A DNA stretch of 64,000 nt, from contig OZ257136.1 in assembly GCA_965278995.1 (NCBI GenBank), positions 4,588,001 to 4,652,000 of the forward strand, given 5' to 3'. Positions 53,966-63,031 of the stretch are shown piece by piece (position 1 is the first letter of the stretch; each line of letters opens with the position of its first letter). This DNA is from JADJYF01 sp965278995 (GTDB lineage: Bacteria; Pseudomonadota; Gammaproteobacteria; Ga0077536). The notes beneath the pieces are model-generated. The model did not search any database. It was given only the letters and a program-made list of their open reading frames with translations, and had not been told where the DNA came from. The position numbers and the translations under genes were made by a program.

Positions 53966-55198
53966 ATGGTGAGAAAGCCCGAGAAGAAGTTGCTCGTCGG
54001 GCTCGATATCGGCACCTCCAAGGTGGTCGCCATCGTCGGCGAGATTTCTCCCGACAACACCATTGAAGTCATTGGCCTGGGCTCGCATCCTTCGCGCGGA
54101 CTGAAGAAAGGTGTGGTGGTGAACATCGAGTCGACCGTGCAGTCGATCCAGCGCGCGATCGAAGAAGCCGAACTGATGGCCGGCTGCGAGATCCATTCGG
54201 TCTATGCCGGCATTGCCGGCGGCCACATCCGCAGTTTGAATTCGCACGGCATCGTTGCCATTCGTGATAACGAAGTGACTGCCAACGATGTCGATCGCGT
54301 AATCGACGCCGCTCGCGCAGTCGCCATTCCCGCCGATCAGAAAATTCTGCATATCCTGCCGCAGGAGTTCATCATCGACGGCCAGGAAGGGATCCGCGAA
54401 CCGATAGGGATGTCGGGCGTACGTCTCGAAGCGCGCGTGCACATGGTGACCGGGGCGGTATCTGCGGCGCAGAATATCGTCAAGTGTGTGCGGCGTTGCG
54501 GACTCGAAGTCGACGATATCATTTTGCAGCAACTCGCCTCATCCTATGCGGTGTTGACGGAAGACGAAAAAGATCTCGGTGTGTGCCTGTGCGACATCGG
54601 CGGCGGCACCACCGATATCGCAGTGTTCGTGCATGGCGCCATCCATCATTCGGCCGTGATTCCGATCGCGGGAGACCAGGTGACCAATGACATCGCAGTC
54701 GCGCTCCGTACTCCGACGCATCATGCCGAGGACATCAAGATTCGCTACGCCTGCGCGTTGACTCAGCTGGCCAATCCCGACGAGACCATCGAAGTTCCGA
54801 GTGTCGGCGACCGTCCCCCGCGCCGGCTGGTGCGTCAGACACTCGCCGAAGTCGTCGAGCCGCGCTATGAAGAGCTGTTCAATCTCGTCGCGACGGAACT
54901 GAAACGCAGCGGTTTCGAGGAGCTGATCGCCGCTGGCGTGGTGCTGACCGGCGGCGGGGCGAAAATGGAAGGCGTGATCGAACTGGCCGAGGAAGTCTTT
55001 CATATGCCGGTACGTATGGGCACTCCGCAGTACGTGGCCGGTCTGGTAGATGTCGTGCGTAATCCGATTTACGCAACCGGCGTCGGCCTGCTGTTGTTCG
55101 GCAATCAGGCAACGGCGAGTTTCTCTCAGCCTGGACGGTTCGACTCACCGACCAATCTGTGGGAACGGATGAAGAACTGGTTCCATGGAAATTTTTGA
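53966..55198 (+). CDS. ftsA: cell division protein FtsA
   Basis: FtsA is an actin-like membrane tether for FtsZ. The 410-aa protein has LLVGLDIGTSKVVAIVGEIS (phosphate 1), SHPSRGLKKGVVVNIESTVQ, VCLCDIGGGTTDIAVFVHGA (phosphate 2), VVLTGGGAKMEGVIELAEEV (adenosine site) and the C-terminal amphipathic helix LWERMKNWFHGNF. GGAGG lies about 10 nt before the ATG. Confidence 0.97.
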   Translation: MVRKPEKKLLVGLDIGTSKVVAIVGEISPDNTIEVIGLGSHPSRGLKKGVVVNIESTVQSIQRAIEEAELMAGCEIHSVYAGIAGGHIRSLNSHGIVAIRDNEVTANDVDRVIDAARAVAIPADQKILHILPQEFIIDGQEGIREPIGMSGVRLEARVHMVTGAVSAAQNIVKCVRRCGLEVDDIILQQLASSYAVLTEDEKDLGVCLCDIGGGTTDIAVFVHGAIHHSAVIPIAGDQVTNDIAVALRTPTHHAEDIKIRYACALTQLANPDETIEVPSVGDRPPRRLVRQTLAEVVEPRYEELFNLVATELKRSGFEELIAAGVVLTGGGAKMEGVIELAEEVFHMPVRMGTPQYVAGLVDVVRNPIYATGVGLLLFGNQATASFSQPGRFDSPTNLWERMKNWFHGNF

Positions 55199-55274
55199 CG
55201 CAATACGCTGGTGATAAGACATTAAAACAGCTGCTCGTCCCGGGCTCGGATAAGCAGCAGAAGGAGGGAAGACT

Positions 55275-56420
55275 ATGTTCGAACTGATGGACTCAATGAG
55301 TCAAAGGGCGGTCATCAAGGTGATCGGTGTCGGTGGTGGCGGTGGCAACGCTGTACAACACATGGTTCATGCCGAAATCGATGGCGTCGAATTCATTTGC
55401 GCGAATACTGACGCGCAGGTCTTGAAGTCATCCAACGTCAAGACGACCCTGCAACTCGGCAGCGATATCACCAAGGGACTCGGCGCCGGCGCCAATCCCG
55501 AGATCGGGCGCCAGGCCGCGCTCGATGATCGTGAACGCATTGGCGATGTCCTGGAAGGCGCCGACATGGTCTTCATCACGGCCGGCATGGGCGGCGGCAC
55601 CGGGACAGGTGCAGCGCCAGTGGTTGCGCAAATCGCGAAAGAGATGGGCATTCTGACGGTGGCGGTCGTGACCCGTCCGTTTCCGTTCGAAGGCCGCAAG
55701 CGTGCCGACATCGCCAACGAAGGTATCAAGGAGCTCGCGCAGTACGTCGATTCGCTCATCACTATTCCGAACGAAAAGCTGCTCAGCGTGCTCGGGCGCG
55801 ATATCAGTCTGTTGGATGCATTCAAGGCCGCGAATGATGTCCTGCTCGGTGCTGTACAGGGCATTGCTGAACTGATTACCTGCCCCGGCCTGATAAACGT
55901 CGACTTCGCCGACGTCCGCACGGTGATGTCGGAGATGGGCGTGGCGATGATGGGAACGGGTTATGCCCGTGGCAAAGATCGGGCACGCGTCGCCGCGGAA
56001 TCGGCGATCTCGAGTCCGTTGCTGGAAGACATCAATCTCTCGGGTGCCAAAGGCATTCTCGTCAACATCACGTCGGGTCTCGACTTGACCATGGGCGAGT
56101 TCGAAGTCGTCGGTAATACGGTCAAGGCGTTCGCCTCGGACAATGCGACCGTGGTGGTCGGTACCGTCATCGACCAGAACATGGAAGAAGAGATCCGGGT
56201 AACAGTCGTTGCTACCGGTATCGGGCGTGACCATCGGACGAAAGACGAACCGACGCCCCCGACAGCCACGCGACGCCACGAAGAGGAAGTCGATTACAAA
56301 CGTCTCGAACGGCCGACTGTCATCCGCAATCGAGACGAACGGCCGTCGTTCGACGCCAGCGTCGACGCCAGCTCGGAGTATCTCGACATACCGGCTTTTT
56401 TGCGTCGTCAGGCGGATTGA
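55275..56420 (+). CDS. ftsZ: cell division GTPase FtsZ
   Basis: FtsZ is the tubulin homologue that builds the division ring. The 381-aa protein has IKVIGVGGGGGNAVQHMV, FICANTDAQVLKSSN, the tubulin signature GGGTGTGAAPVVAQIA, TRPFPFEGRKR, NVDFADVRTVMSEMG, and the conserved C-terminal peptide LDIPAFLRRQAD that binds FtsA and ZipA. A strong SD, AAGGAGG at 55261-55267, is 7 nt before the ATG, fitting high expression. Confidence 0.98.
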   Translation: MFELMDSMSQRAVIKVIGVGGGGGNAVQHMVHAEIDGVEFICANTDAQVLKSSNVKTTLQLGSDITKGLGAGANPEIGRQAALDDRERIGDVLEGADMVFITAGMGGGTGTGAAPVVAQIAKEMGILTVAVVTRPFPFEGRKRADIANEGIKELAQYVDSLITIPNEKLLSVLGRDISLLDAFKAANDVLLGAVQGIAELITCPGLINVDFADVRTVMSEMGVAMMGTGYARGKDRARVAAESAISSPLLEDINLSGAKGILVNITSGLDLTMGEFEVVGNTVKAFASDNATVVVGTVIDQNMEEEIRVTVVATGIGRDHRTKDEPTPPTATRRHEEEVDYKRLERPTVIRNRDERPSFDASVDASSEYLDIPAFLRRQAD

Positions 56421-56441
56421 ATTGGTCGGTTCGGCGCGTCT

Positions 56442-56456
56442 CCCCCGACCCGGGGG
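56442..56456 (+). terminator. GC-rich hairpin after ftsZ (weak terminator candidate)
   Basis: CCCCC and GGGGG pair around a GACCC loop, with partial GCGC pairing further out. No T-run follows, so Rho-independent termination is doubtful. It may protect or process the ftsZ mRNA 3' end. Confidence 0.3.
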
Positions 56457-56486
56457 CGAGCGCGTCAGCGTGGAAGAAAAACAGGG

Positions 56487-56517
56487 TTTTCAGTGCCCTA
56501 CGTTGCTGTGTTATGAT
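56487..56517 (+). promoter_or_regulatory. candidate lpxC promoter
   Basis: A good -10 TATGAT at 56512-56517 is preceded by a weak -35 (TTTTCA at 56487-56492, 19-bp spacing). It lies 43 bp before the lpxC ATG, so lpxC can be expressed apart from ftsZ, as in E. coli. Confidence 0.4.
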
Positions 56518-56560
56518 TTCGTGAAAAGCGGTCCTTGAGGCCATGAGGGCAGCGCGCCAG

Positions 56561-57475
56561 ATGATCAAGCAACGGACCCTGAAGAACGTCATCCGCGCTA
56601 CGGGTGTCGGCCTGCACACAGGGCGCAAAGTATTTCTGACCCTGCGGCCAGCGGCAGCCGACACCGGCATCGTATTCCGCCGCGACGACCTCGACCCGCC
56701 GGTAGAGATCCCGGCATTGGCCGAAAATGTCGGCGATACCAGCCTGTCGACGAGCCTGGTCAAGGGCAACGTGCGTATTTCGACTGTCGAGCATCTGCTC
56801 TCGGCGTTTGCCGGTCTGGGCATCGATAACGCCTATGTCGACTTGAGTGCCGCCGAAGTCCCCATCATGGACGGCAGCGCTGGCCCGTTCGTGTTTCTGA
56901 TCCAGTCGGCGGGCGTCGAAGAGCAGAATCGGGCCAAGAAGTTCGTTCGGATAAAACGCGAAATCGCTGTCGAAGACGGCGACAAATGGGCCCGCTTCGA
57001 ACCTTTTGATGGGTTCAAGGTGTCGTTCGCGATTGAGTTCGATCACCCCTTCTTCCATCAGCGCAGCAAGCACGCCGAAATCGATTTTTCGACGACCTCG
57101 TTCGTCAAAGAAGTCAGTCGCGCGCGAACTTTCGGTTTCATGAAGGATGTCGAGATCCTGCGTGGACAGAATCTGGCGCTGGGTGGCAGCCTCGACAATG
57201 CTGTCGTCGTCGATGACTACCGCATCCTGAACGAAGATGGTCTGCGTTACGAAGATGAGTTCGTCAAACACAAGATCCTCGATGCCATCGGCGATCTGTA
57301 TCTGCTCGGCCACAGCCTGATCGGCGCGTTCCACGGCTACAAGTCGGGTCACGAATTGAATAATCGTCTGTTGCGCAAGATTCTTGCCGACAAGGAAGCC
57401 TGGGAACTCGTGTCCTACGCCGCTACCGACGAATCCACACCGGCGAGATTCATGCAGCCGCTGCCGGCGAGCTAA
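56561..57475 (+). CDS. lpxC: UDP-3-O-acyl-N-acetylglucosamine deacetylase LpxC
   Basis: LpxC is the committed zinc enzyme of lipid A synthesis. The 304-aa protein has MIKQRTLKNVIRATGVGLHT, the zinc His in RISTVEHLLSAFAGLGID, IPIMDGSAGPFVFLI, RARTFGFMKDVEIL and the second zinc motif HKILDAIGDLYLLGHSLIGA. The start at 56561 matches the family (MIKQRT); ATG 56543 is also in frame. Confidence 0.97.
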   Translation: MIKQRTLKNVIRATGVGLHTGRKVFLTLRPAAADTGIVFRRDDLDPPVEIPALAENVGDTSLSTSLVKGNVRISTVEHLLSAFAGLGIDNAYVDLSAAEVPIMDGSAGPFVFLIQSAGVEEQNRAKKFVRIKREIAVEDGDKWARFEPFDGFKVSFAIEFDHPFFHQRSKHAEIDFSTTSFVKEVSRARTFGFMKDVEILRGQNLALGGSLDNAVVVDDYRILNEDGLRYEDEFVKHKILDAIGDLYLLGHSLIGAFHGYKSGHELNNRLLRKILADKEAWELVSYAATDESTPARFMQPLPAS

Positions 57476-57479
57476 GAAC

Positions 57480-57920
57480 CTAGTCGCTCCCCCGTCGGGC
57501 GAGCCGCTCCAGTGCAGCCCGCAGTGCGGGATCAGCTATCGTATCGGCCTGCGCCCGCAGCGCGGCAGCGCTGTCACGGCTCATGCGCAGTGGTCTTACC
57601 GGACTGGTGGTTGGTTCGACAGCACCTAGATCGTTACGGATCCGGATGCTGCGAACGTCGGCGAACGCCGCATTGCGGCGCAAATTGGCCAGGATCTCGG
57701 GTGTCTTGAAGCGTAACTGGGCAGCCCAGACCGGGCTTGCCGCCTGCAGTACCAGGCAGCCGTCGGTGACCGTGGCAAGACGGACGTGAGGCGCGATTGC
57801 AGGTGGCAGGGCCGCGCGCAGCGTGGTGCCCAGTTCGGCCAGCTTTCGTGCTTTTTCGGTCAATTGCCTTAAGTGACCGAAACTTGTCACAATACGGGAA
57901 AAGCCCAAGGGAGAGTTCAC
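57480..57920 (-). CDS. DciA/DUF721 family protein
   Basis: This 146-aa protein matches the DUF721 region of DciA, the replicative-helicase loader in most bacteria that lack DnaC: LRAALPPAIAPHVRLATVTD, CLVLQAASPVWAAQLRFKTP, then a basic tail. The position next to secA fits other gammaproteobacteria. The start is GTG 57920 with AGGGG 5 nt upstream. It is convergent with lpxC (4-bp gap) and divergent from the M23 gene. Confidence 0.78.
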   Translation of the reverse strand: MNSPLGFSRIVTSFGHLRQLTEKARKLAELGTTLRAALPPAIAPHVRLATVTDGCLVLQAASPVWAAQLRFKTPEILANLRRNAAFADVRSIRIRNDLGAVEPTTSPVRPLRMSRDSAAALRAQADTIADPALRAALERLARRGSD

Positions 57921-57970
57921 ATTGGCCCCTGCCGCTGCGCCAGGGCGGGCCAAGGCGCATGCTTTACGTC

Positions 57971-58909
57971 ATGGAAATTCTGATTATATCCAAATCGCGG
58001 GGGACCGCCGGCCAGTTCCGGATGGGCTGGGTGAGTCTGCTGTTGTCCGTGCTCATGGTTGGCGGGGGCATCGGCTACGCCGGTTACCTCGGTTACAGTC
58101 GCGGTAGCGACGACATGGCCGAGATGATCATGAGCAACCCGGAGCAGTCAGCGCACATCTGGCAACGTGAAATCGTTCTGCAGCGACAGTATCTCGACAA
58201 GCTCGGCCGTGACATGGATGCCGACCTCAGTGCACTGGCTGGTACGGTCGGCAGTCTGCAGGCGCGCTTGACCCGGCTCGATGCTGTCGCCGAGCGGGTC
58301 GTTGTCTCGAGCAAGCTTGATGCCGAAGAATTCGCGCTGGGCGCCGAGCCTCCGCTGGGGGGTCCGCATGATGCCGTGGCACAGCCACCGCAATGGCATA
58401 CGCTGTTCGAGAATCTCGCCGTGGTCAAAAATGAAATTGCCCTGCGCGATGCACGCCTGACCACGCTAGAGGCCCTGCTGGCCGACAGACAATTACAGGA
58501 CGACACCGAACCTACCGGTGTGCCGGTGCACGACGGTTGGATTTCGTCTGGGTTCGGTTACCGCACTGATCCCGTCAGCGGCGAACGCGAATTCCACAGC
58601 GGTATCGACTTTGCGGGAAAATCCGGTACCCAGGTACATGCGGTAGCTGCGGGCGTCGTGACCTGGTCAGGCAAGCGCTGGGGCTACGGCAATATGGTCG
58701 AGATCAGCCACGGCAACGGTTATCTGACGCGGTATGCGCACAATCGCAGCAACCTGGTCAGCCTGGGCGAGAAGGTCGCCAAGAATCAAGCGGTCGCGCT
58801 GGTTGGTGCGACCGGCCGTACGACCGGCCCGCACGTTCATTTTGAAGTCGTCCACAACGACGTCACGGTCAACCCGCGCAGCTTTATCGACGATCATAGC
58901 GGCGGTTGA
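57971..58909 (+). CDS. M23 family metallopeptidase
   Basis: This 312-aa membrane-anchored protein has an N-terminal helix (MGWVSLLLSVLMVGGGIGYA), a coiled-coil-like middle and a C-terminal LytM/M23 domain: GWISSGFGYRTDPVSGEREF, the zinc motif HSGIDFAG, YGNMVEISHGNGYLTRYAHN and the HVHFEVV motif. Both zinc motifs are intact, so it may cut peptidoglycan. ATG 57959 is an alternative start. It occupies the place held by secM in E. coli. Confidence 0.92.
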   Translation: MEILIISKSRGTAGQFRMGWVSLLLSVLMVGGGIGYAGYLGYSRGSDDMAEMIMSNPEQSAHIWQREIVLQRQYLDKLGRDMDADLSALAGTVGSLQARLTRLDAVAERVVVSSKLDAEEFALGAEPPLGGPHDAVAQPPQWHTLFENLAVVKNEIALRDARLTTLEALLADRQLQDDTEPTGVPVHDGWISSGFGYRTDPVSGEREFHSGIDFAGKSGTQVHAVAAGVVTWSGKRWGYGNMVEISHGNGYLTRYAHNRSNLVSLGEKVAKNQAVALVGATGRTTGPHVHFEVVHNDVTVNPRSFIDDHSGG

Positions 58910-58971
58910 TAGCCGTCAGGGCGCCGGCACGGCGGCGCATCATTCCTCACCTCGAATTTGACGAAATCCGC

Positions 58972-58999
58972 AGGTCAGACCACTGACCTTTGCTACAAT
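58972..58999 (+). promoter_or_regulatory. secA promoter with overlapping palindrome
   Basis: An extended -10, TGC-TACAAT, at 58991-58999 lies 57 bp before the secA ATG. Right upstream is a perfect 7-bp inverted repeat, AGGTCAG-ACCA-CTGACCT, at 58972-58989, covering the -35 zone. This could be an operator, or a hairpin ending the M23 transcript. Confidence 0.5.
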
Positions 59000-59056
59000 G
59001 CGGCCCGCCGGCCGGGTCGTCAACGCCGGACGCCACCCTATTTCCAGCGAAATCCA

Positions 59057-61795
59057 ATGGCCGCAACTTCCAAGTCTCTCGCCGCTCGTCTCGTTCAATC
59101 CGTCTTTGGCAGCCGCAACGATCGGCTGCTCAAACGGATGCAGAAAGCCGTCATTGCGGTCAATGCGCTAGAAGAGCGGATTAGCGCGCTGACCGACGAC
59201 GATCTGCGTGCCAAGACGGCCGAGTTCCGCGAGCGCTCAGCGAACGGCGAATCGCTGGACGACCTGTTGCCAGAGGCTTTTGCGGTCGTGCGCGAAACGG
59301 GCAAGCGTGTTCTCGGCATGCGTCATTTCGACGAACAACTGATCGGCGGGATGGTACTTCATCAAGGGCGCATAGCCGAAATGCGAACTGGCGAAGGCAA
59401 GACGCTGGTGGCGACGCTGCCGGCCTATCTGAATGCGATGTCAGGTCGTGCCGTGCACGTTGTTACCGTCAACGACTATCTTGCACGACGCGATGCTGAA
59501 TGGATGGGTCGGTTGTACAACGCGCTCGATGTTTCGGTCGGCGTCGTACTCGGTGGTATGAGCAGCCAGGATCGTCAGCGGTCCTACGCCTGTGCCATCA
59601 CCTATGGCACAAACAATGAATTCGGTTTTGATTATCTGCGCGACAACATGGCGTTCAGCCCCGAACAGCGCGTGCAGCGCGATCTGACTTTCGCCGTCGT
59701 CGACGAAGTCGACTCGATCCTGATTGATGAAGCGCGTACGCCGCTGATTATCTCCGGACCAACCGATGACCGCAGCGATCTCTATGTGCGGATCAACAAG
59801 CTCGTTCCGTTACTGGTTCGCCAGCCGGAAGAAGAGGGGCCGGGCGACTATAGCGTCGACGAGAAAACGCGCCAGGTCTATTTGACCGAGGCCGGCCACG
59901 AACATGTCGAGGAACTGCTCGCCAGTAACGGTATGCTCGCTGAAGGTGACAGCCTGTACAGCGCTGTCAACATCTCGCTGATGCATCACGTTTATGCTGC
60001 GATCCGCGCTCATGCGCTGTTCCAGCGCGACGTCGAATATGTGGTCAAGGACGGCGAGATAGTCATTGTCGATGAATTCACCGGGCGTACCATGCCGGGC
60101 CGGCGCTGGTCTGAAGGGCTGCACCAGGCTGTCGAGGCCAAGGAAGGGGTGGCCATCCAGCACGAAAACCAGACCCTGGCCTCGATTACCTACCAGAACT
60201 ATTTCCGCCTGTACGACAAGCTCTCCGGCATGACCGGTACGGCTGACACAGAGGCCTACGAGTTCCAGGAGATTTACGGTCTCGAAGTGGTCGTCATTCC
60301 GACCCACAAGCCGATGATCCGTGAAGACCGTGGCGATCTCGTCTATCTCACCGCTCGCGAGAAGTTCGACGCCATCATTACGGACATCCGAGATTGCGTC
60401 GAACGCCAGCAGCCCGTGCTGGTCGGCACGACCTCGATCGAGACGTCGGAGTATCTTTCCGGCCTGCTGCGCAAGCAGAACATCGAGCATGCCGTGCTGA
60501 ACGCGAAGTTCCATGAGAAGGAAGCACATATCGTCGCGCACGCCGGGCGCCCGGGAACAGTCACGGTCGCGACCAACATGGCCGGCCGTGGAACGGACAT
60601 CGTGCTTGGTGGTAACCTCGAAGCGGAGCTGCACGATTGTGGCGACGACGTAACGGCGCAAACCGAAGCGCGTGTGGCCTGGGGCGAACGGCACGAACGC
60701 GTGCTCGCCTCCGGTGGCCTGCACATCATCGGTACCGAGAGACACGAATCCCGGCGTATCGACAATCAACTGCGCGGCCGCTCCGGGCGTCAGGGCGATC
60801 CGGGTTCTAGCCGTTTCTATCTCTCGCTCGAAGACAATCTGATGCGCATCTTCGCCTCCGAGCGGGTCAGCGGCCTGATGCAGAAGCTTGGCATGGAAGA
60901 AGGCGAGGCGATCGAGCATCCGTGGGTGACCAAGGCTATCGAGAATGCGCAGCGCAAGGTCGAAGGCCGCAATTTCGACGTTCGCAAGCAGTTGCTCGAA
61001 TTCGACGATGTCGCGAACGATCAACGCAAGCATGTCTATGAACAGCGTCGCGAACTGATGGAAGCGCAGGACATCTCGGAGAACATCCGAGGCATCCGGC
61101 ACGATGTCGTCAATGAAGTGATCGACACCTATGTCGCTCCGCAGAGCTTCGAGGACAACTGGGATCTGACCGGGCTGATGCATGCCCTCGAAACAGAGTT
61201 CGCCGCCAAGCTCGACGTCAAAGACTGGCTCGAGAGCGACAAGGATCTCGACGAGGAGGGGCTGCGCTCGCGCATTCTCGCGCACATCGAACAGGCCTAC
61301 ACCGAAAAGGAGCAGATGGTCGGTGGCGAGACGCTGCGTCGTTTCGAGAAAGGAATCATGCTGCAGGTGCTGGACACGCACTGGAAAGAGCATCTTGCGG
61401 CCATGGACTATCTGCGCCAGGGCATCCATCTGCGGGGCTTTGCGCAGAAGAATCCGAAGCAGGAGTACAAGCGCGAGGCATTCGAGATGTTCGCCCGACT
61501 GCTGAGCGCGATCACGCGTGATGTTGTCGGCATCCTGTCGAAAGTCGAAGTGCGCGCCAAAGACGATGTCGATGCGGTCGAAGAACAGAATCGCCGCGCT
61601 GCCGCGGAGCAGGAATATCAGTACCAGTCGGCCAGCTCTGAACCCGAGCCGGCGCCGGCAGCGGCACCGGCGGCGAGAACCAGTGAGACGCAGCCTGCGC
61701 CGTTCGTGCGCGGCATGAAAAAAGTCGGTCGTAACGAACCGTGTCCGTGTGGCTCCGGCAAGAAATACAAGCAGTGCCACGGCAAGTTGAATTGA
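59057..61795 (+). CDS. secA: preprotein translocase ATPase SecA
   Basis: SecA drives export through SecYEG. The 912-aa length is typical. It has FGSRNDRLLKRMQKAVIAVN, Walker A MRTGEGKTLVATLPAYLNA, VHVVTVNDYLARRDAEWMG, DEVDSILIDEARTPLIISGP, FTGRTMPGRRWSEGLHQAVE, TNMAGRGTDIVLGGNL, and the C-terminal zinc SEC-C motif RNEPCPCGSGKKYKQCHG. The ATG at 59057 matches the family start. Confidence 0.98.
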   Translation: MAATSKSLAARLVQSVFGSRNDRLLKRMQKAVIAVNALEERISALTDDDLRAKTAEFRERSANGESLDDLLPEAFAVVRETGKRVLGMRHFDEQLIGGMVLHQGRIAEMRTGEGKTLVATLPAYLNAMSGRAVHVVTVNDYLARRDAEWMGRLYNALDVSVGVVLGGMSSQDRQRSYACAITYGTNNEFGFDYLRDNMAFSPEQRVQRDLTFAVVDEVDSILIDEARTPLIISGPTDDRSDLYVRINKLVPLLVRQPEEEGPGDYSVDEKTRQVYLTEAGHEHVEELLASNGMLAEGDSLYSAVNISLMHHVYAAIRAHALFQRDVEYVVKDGEIVIVDEFTGRTMPGRRWSEGLHQAVEAKEGVAIQHENQTLASITYQNYFRLYDKLSGMTGTADTEAYEFQEIYGLEVVVIPTHKPMIREDRGDLVYLTAREKFDAIITDIRDCVERQQPVLVGTTSIETSEYLSGLLRKQNIEHAVLNAKFHEKEAHIVAHAGRPGTVTVATNMAGRGTDIVLGGNLEAELHDCGDDVTAQTEARVAWGERHERVLASGGLHIIGTERHESRRIDNQLRGRSGRQGDPGSSRFYLSLEDNLMRIFASERVSGLMQKLGMEEGEAIEHPWVTKAIENAQRKVEGRNFDVRKQLLEFDDVANDQRKHVYEQRRELMEAQDISENIRGIRHDVVNEVIDTYVAPQSFEDNWDLTGLMHALETEFAAKLDVKDWLESDKDLDEEGLRSRILAHIEQAYTEKEQMVGGETLRRFEKGIMLQVLDTHWKEHLAAMDYLRQGIHLRGFAQKNPKQEYKREAFEMFARLLSAITRDVVGILSKVEVRAKDDVDAVEEQNRRAAAEQEYQYQSASSEPEPAPAAAPAARTSETQPAPFVRGMKKVGRNEPCPCGSGKKYKQCHGKLN

Positions 61796-61822
61796 GCGGG
61801 TTCTCGACCTGAGATAAACGCA

Positions 61823-63031
61823 ATGAGCAACCCAGTCATCGCAGAGGTCTGCGCGCTACCGGTAGCCGGCATCCGACTGGCCGCAACCGCGACAAACACG
61901 CGCTATAAAGGCCGCAACGATCTGACCTTGATCGAACTGGCGCCCGGCGCGACAGCGCATTGTGTATTCACGCGTAATATATTCTGCGCTGCTCCGGTCA
62001 CAGTCGCGCGCCAGCATGTGGCGCGCGCCGCGCCGCGCTATCTCATCATCAATGCCGGTAACGCCAACGCCGGCACGGGCACGGCTGGACTCGAGGCTGC
62101 AGTTGCCATCTGCGCTGCAGTTGCGGCGAATGCCGGCTGCCTGACCGAGGAAGTACTGCCCTTTTCAACCGGCGTCATTGGCCAGCCGATGAACGCGCCC
62201 GCGCTCAGCGCCGCTGTGCCGGCGCTCATTTCGGCGCTCGCTGTCGATGGCTGGGAAACCGCAGCCGCGGCAATTCTGACGACCGATACACGCAGCAAAA
62301 TGCGCAGCGTACGAGTCGGCCCGTATACGGTGACCGGGATCACCAAGGGCAGCGGCATGATCAAGCCGGATATGGCGACGATGCTGGCGTATGTCGCTAC
62401 CGATGCCGCAGTGGCACCGCGCGCGCTGGCCCAGCTCGCCGCTACGGTCACCGAGCAGAGCTTCAATCGCATCACAGTCGATGGCGATACCTCGACCAAC
62501 GACGCGCTGGTGCTGATGGCGACTGGCGGTGCCGGCGGCCCCTGCATCGACAGCGAATCGCATGCTCAGTATGGCGCGTTGTGCGAAGCCGTGGCCGCAG
62601 TCTGTCGCGCACTTGCCCAGGACATCATCCGCGATGGCGAAGGAGCGACCAAGTTCATCACCGTGAGCGTCAACGGTGGCAGCACTGAGCGCGATTGTCT
62701 CAAAGTCGCTTATGCCGTCGCCGAATCACCGCTGGTCAAGACCGCGCTATTCGCGAGCGACGCGAACTGGGGACGGATCCTGGCTGCAGTCGGTCGCGCC
62801 GGTGTCGAGTCGATGCGTATCGAGGATATTGGCATCGCGGTTGGTGGCTACCCGATAGTCGCGGCAGGTGAACCGGTGCCTGGATACGAGGAAGCGCGTG
62901 CCGCCGAGATCATGCGTCAGGGTGAAATCGAGATCGCGATCCGCATTGGTCACGGTCCGGCCTCGGTCGACGTGTGGACGTGCGATCTCTCCTACGATTA
63001 CGTTCGTATCAATGGCGAATACCGGAGCTGA
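61823..63031 (+). CDS. argJ: bifunctional glutamate N-acetyltransferase/amino-acid acetyltransferase
   Basis: ArgJ recycles the acetyl group in arginine synthesis. The 402-aa Ntn-fold protein has TRNIFCAAPVTVARQHV, INAGNANAGTGTAGLE, PFSTGVIGQPM, and the self-cleavage site KGSGMIKPDMATMLAYVATD with the nucleophilic Thr. DTSTNDALVLMATGG and DANWGRILAAVGRAG follow. It overlaps the Nudix gene by 20 bp. Confidence 0.96.
   Translation: MSNPVIAEVCALPVAGIRLAATATNTRYKGRNDLTLIELAPGATAHCVFTRNIFCAAPVTVARQHVARAAPRYLIINAGNANAGTGTAGLEAAVAICAAVAANAGCLTEEVLPFSTGVIGQPMNAPALSAAVPALISALAVDGWETAAAAILTTDTRSKMRSVRVGPYTVTGITKGSGMIKPDMATMLAYVATDAAVAPRALAQLAATVTEQSFNRITVDGDTSTNDALVLMATGGAGGPCIDSESHAQYGALCEAVAAVCRALAQDIIRDGEGATKFITVSVNGGSTERDCLKVAYAVAESPLVKTALFASDANWGRILAAVGRAGVESMRIEDIGIAVGGYPIVAAGEPVPGYEEARAAEIMRQGEIEIAIRIGHGPASVDVWTCDLSYDYVRINGEYRS

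Noticed and set aside
59810..61780. 656-aa open frame antisense to secA
   Set aside because: Shadow of a highly conserved gene in GC-rich DNA; no SD, no recognisable domain.
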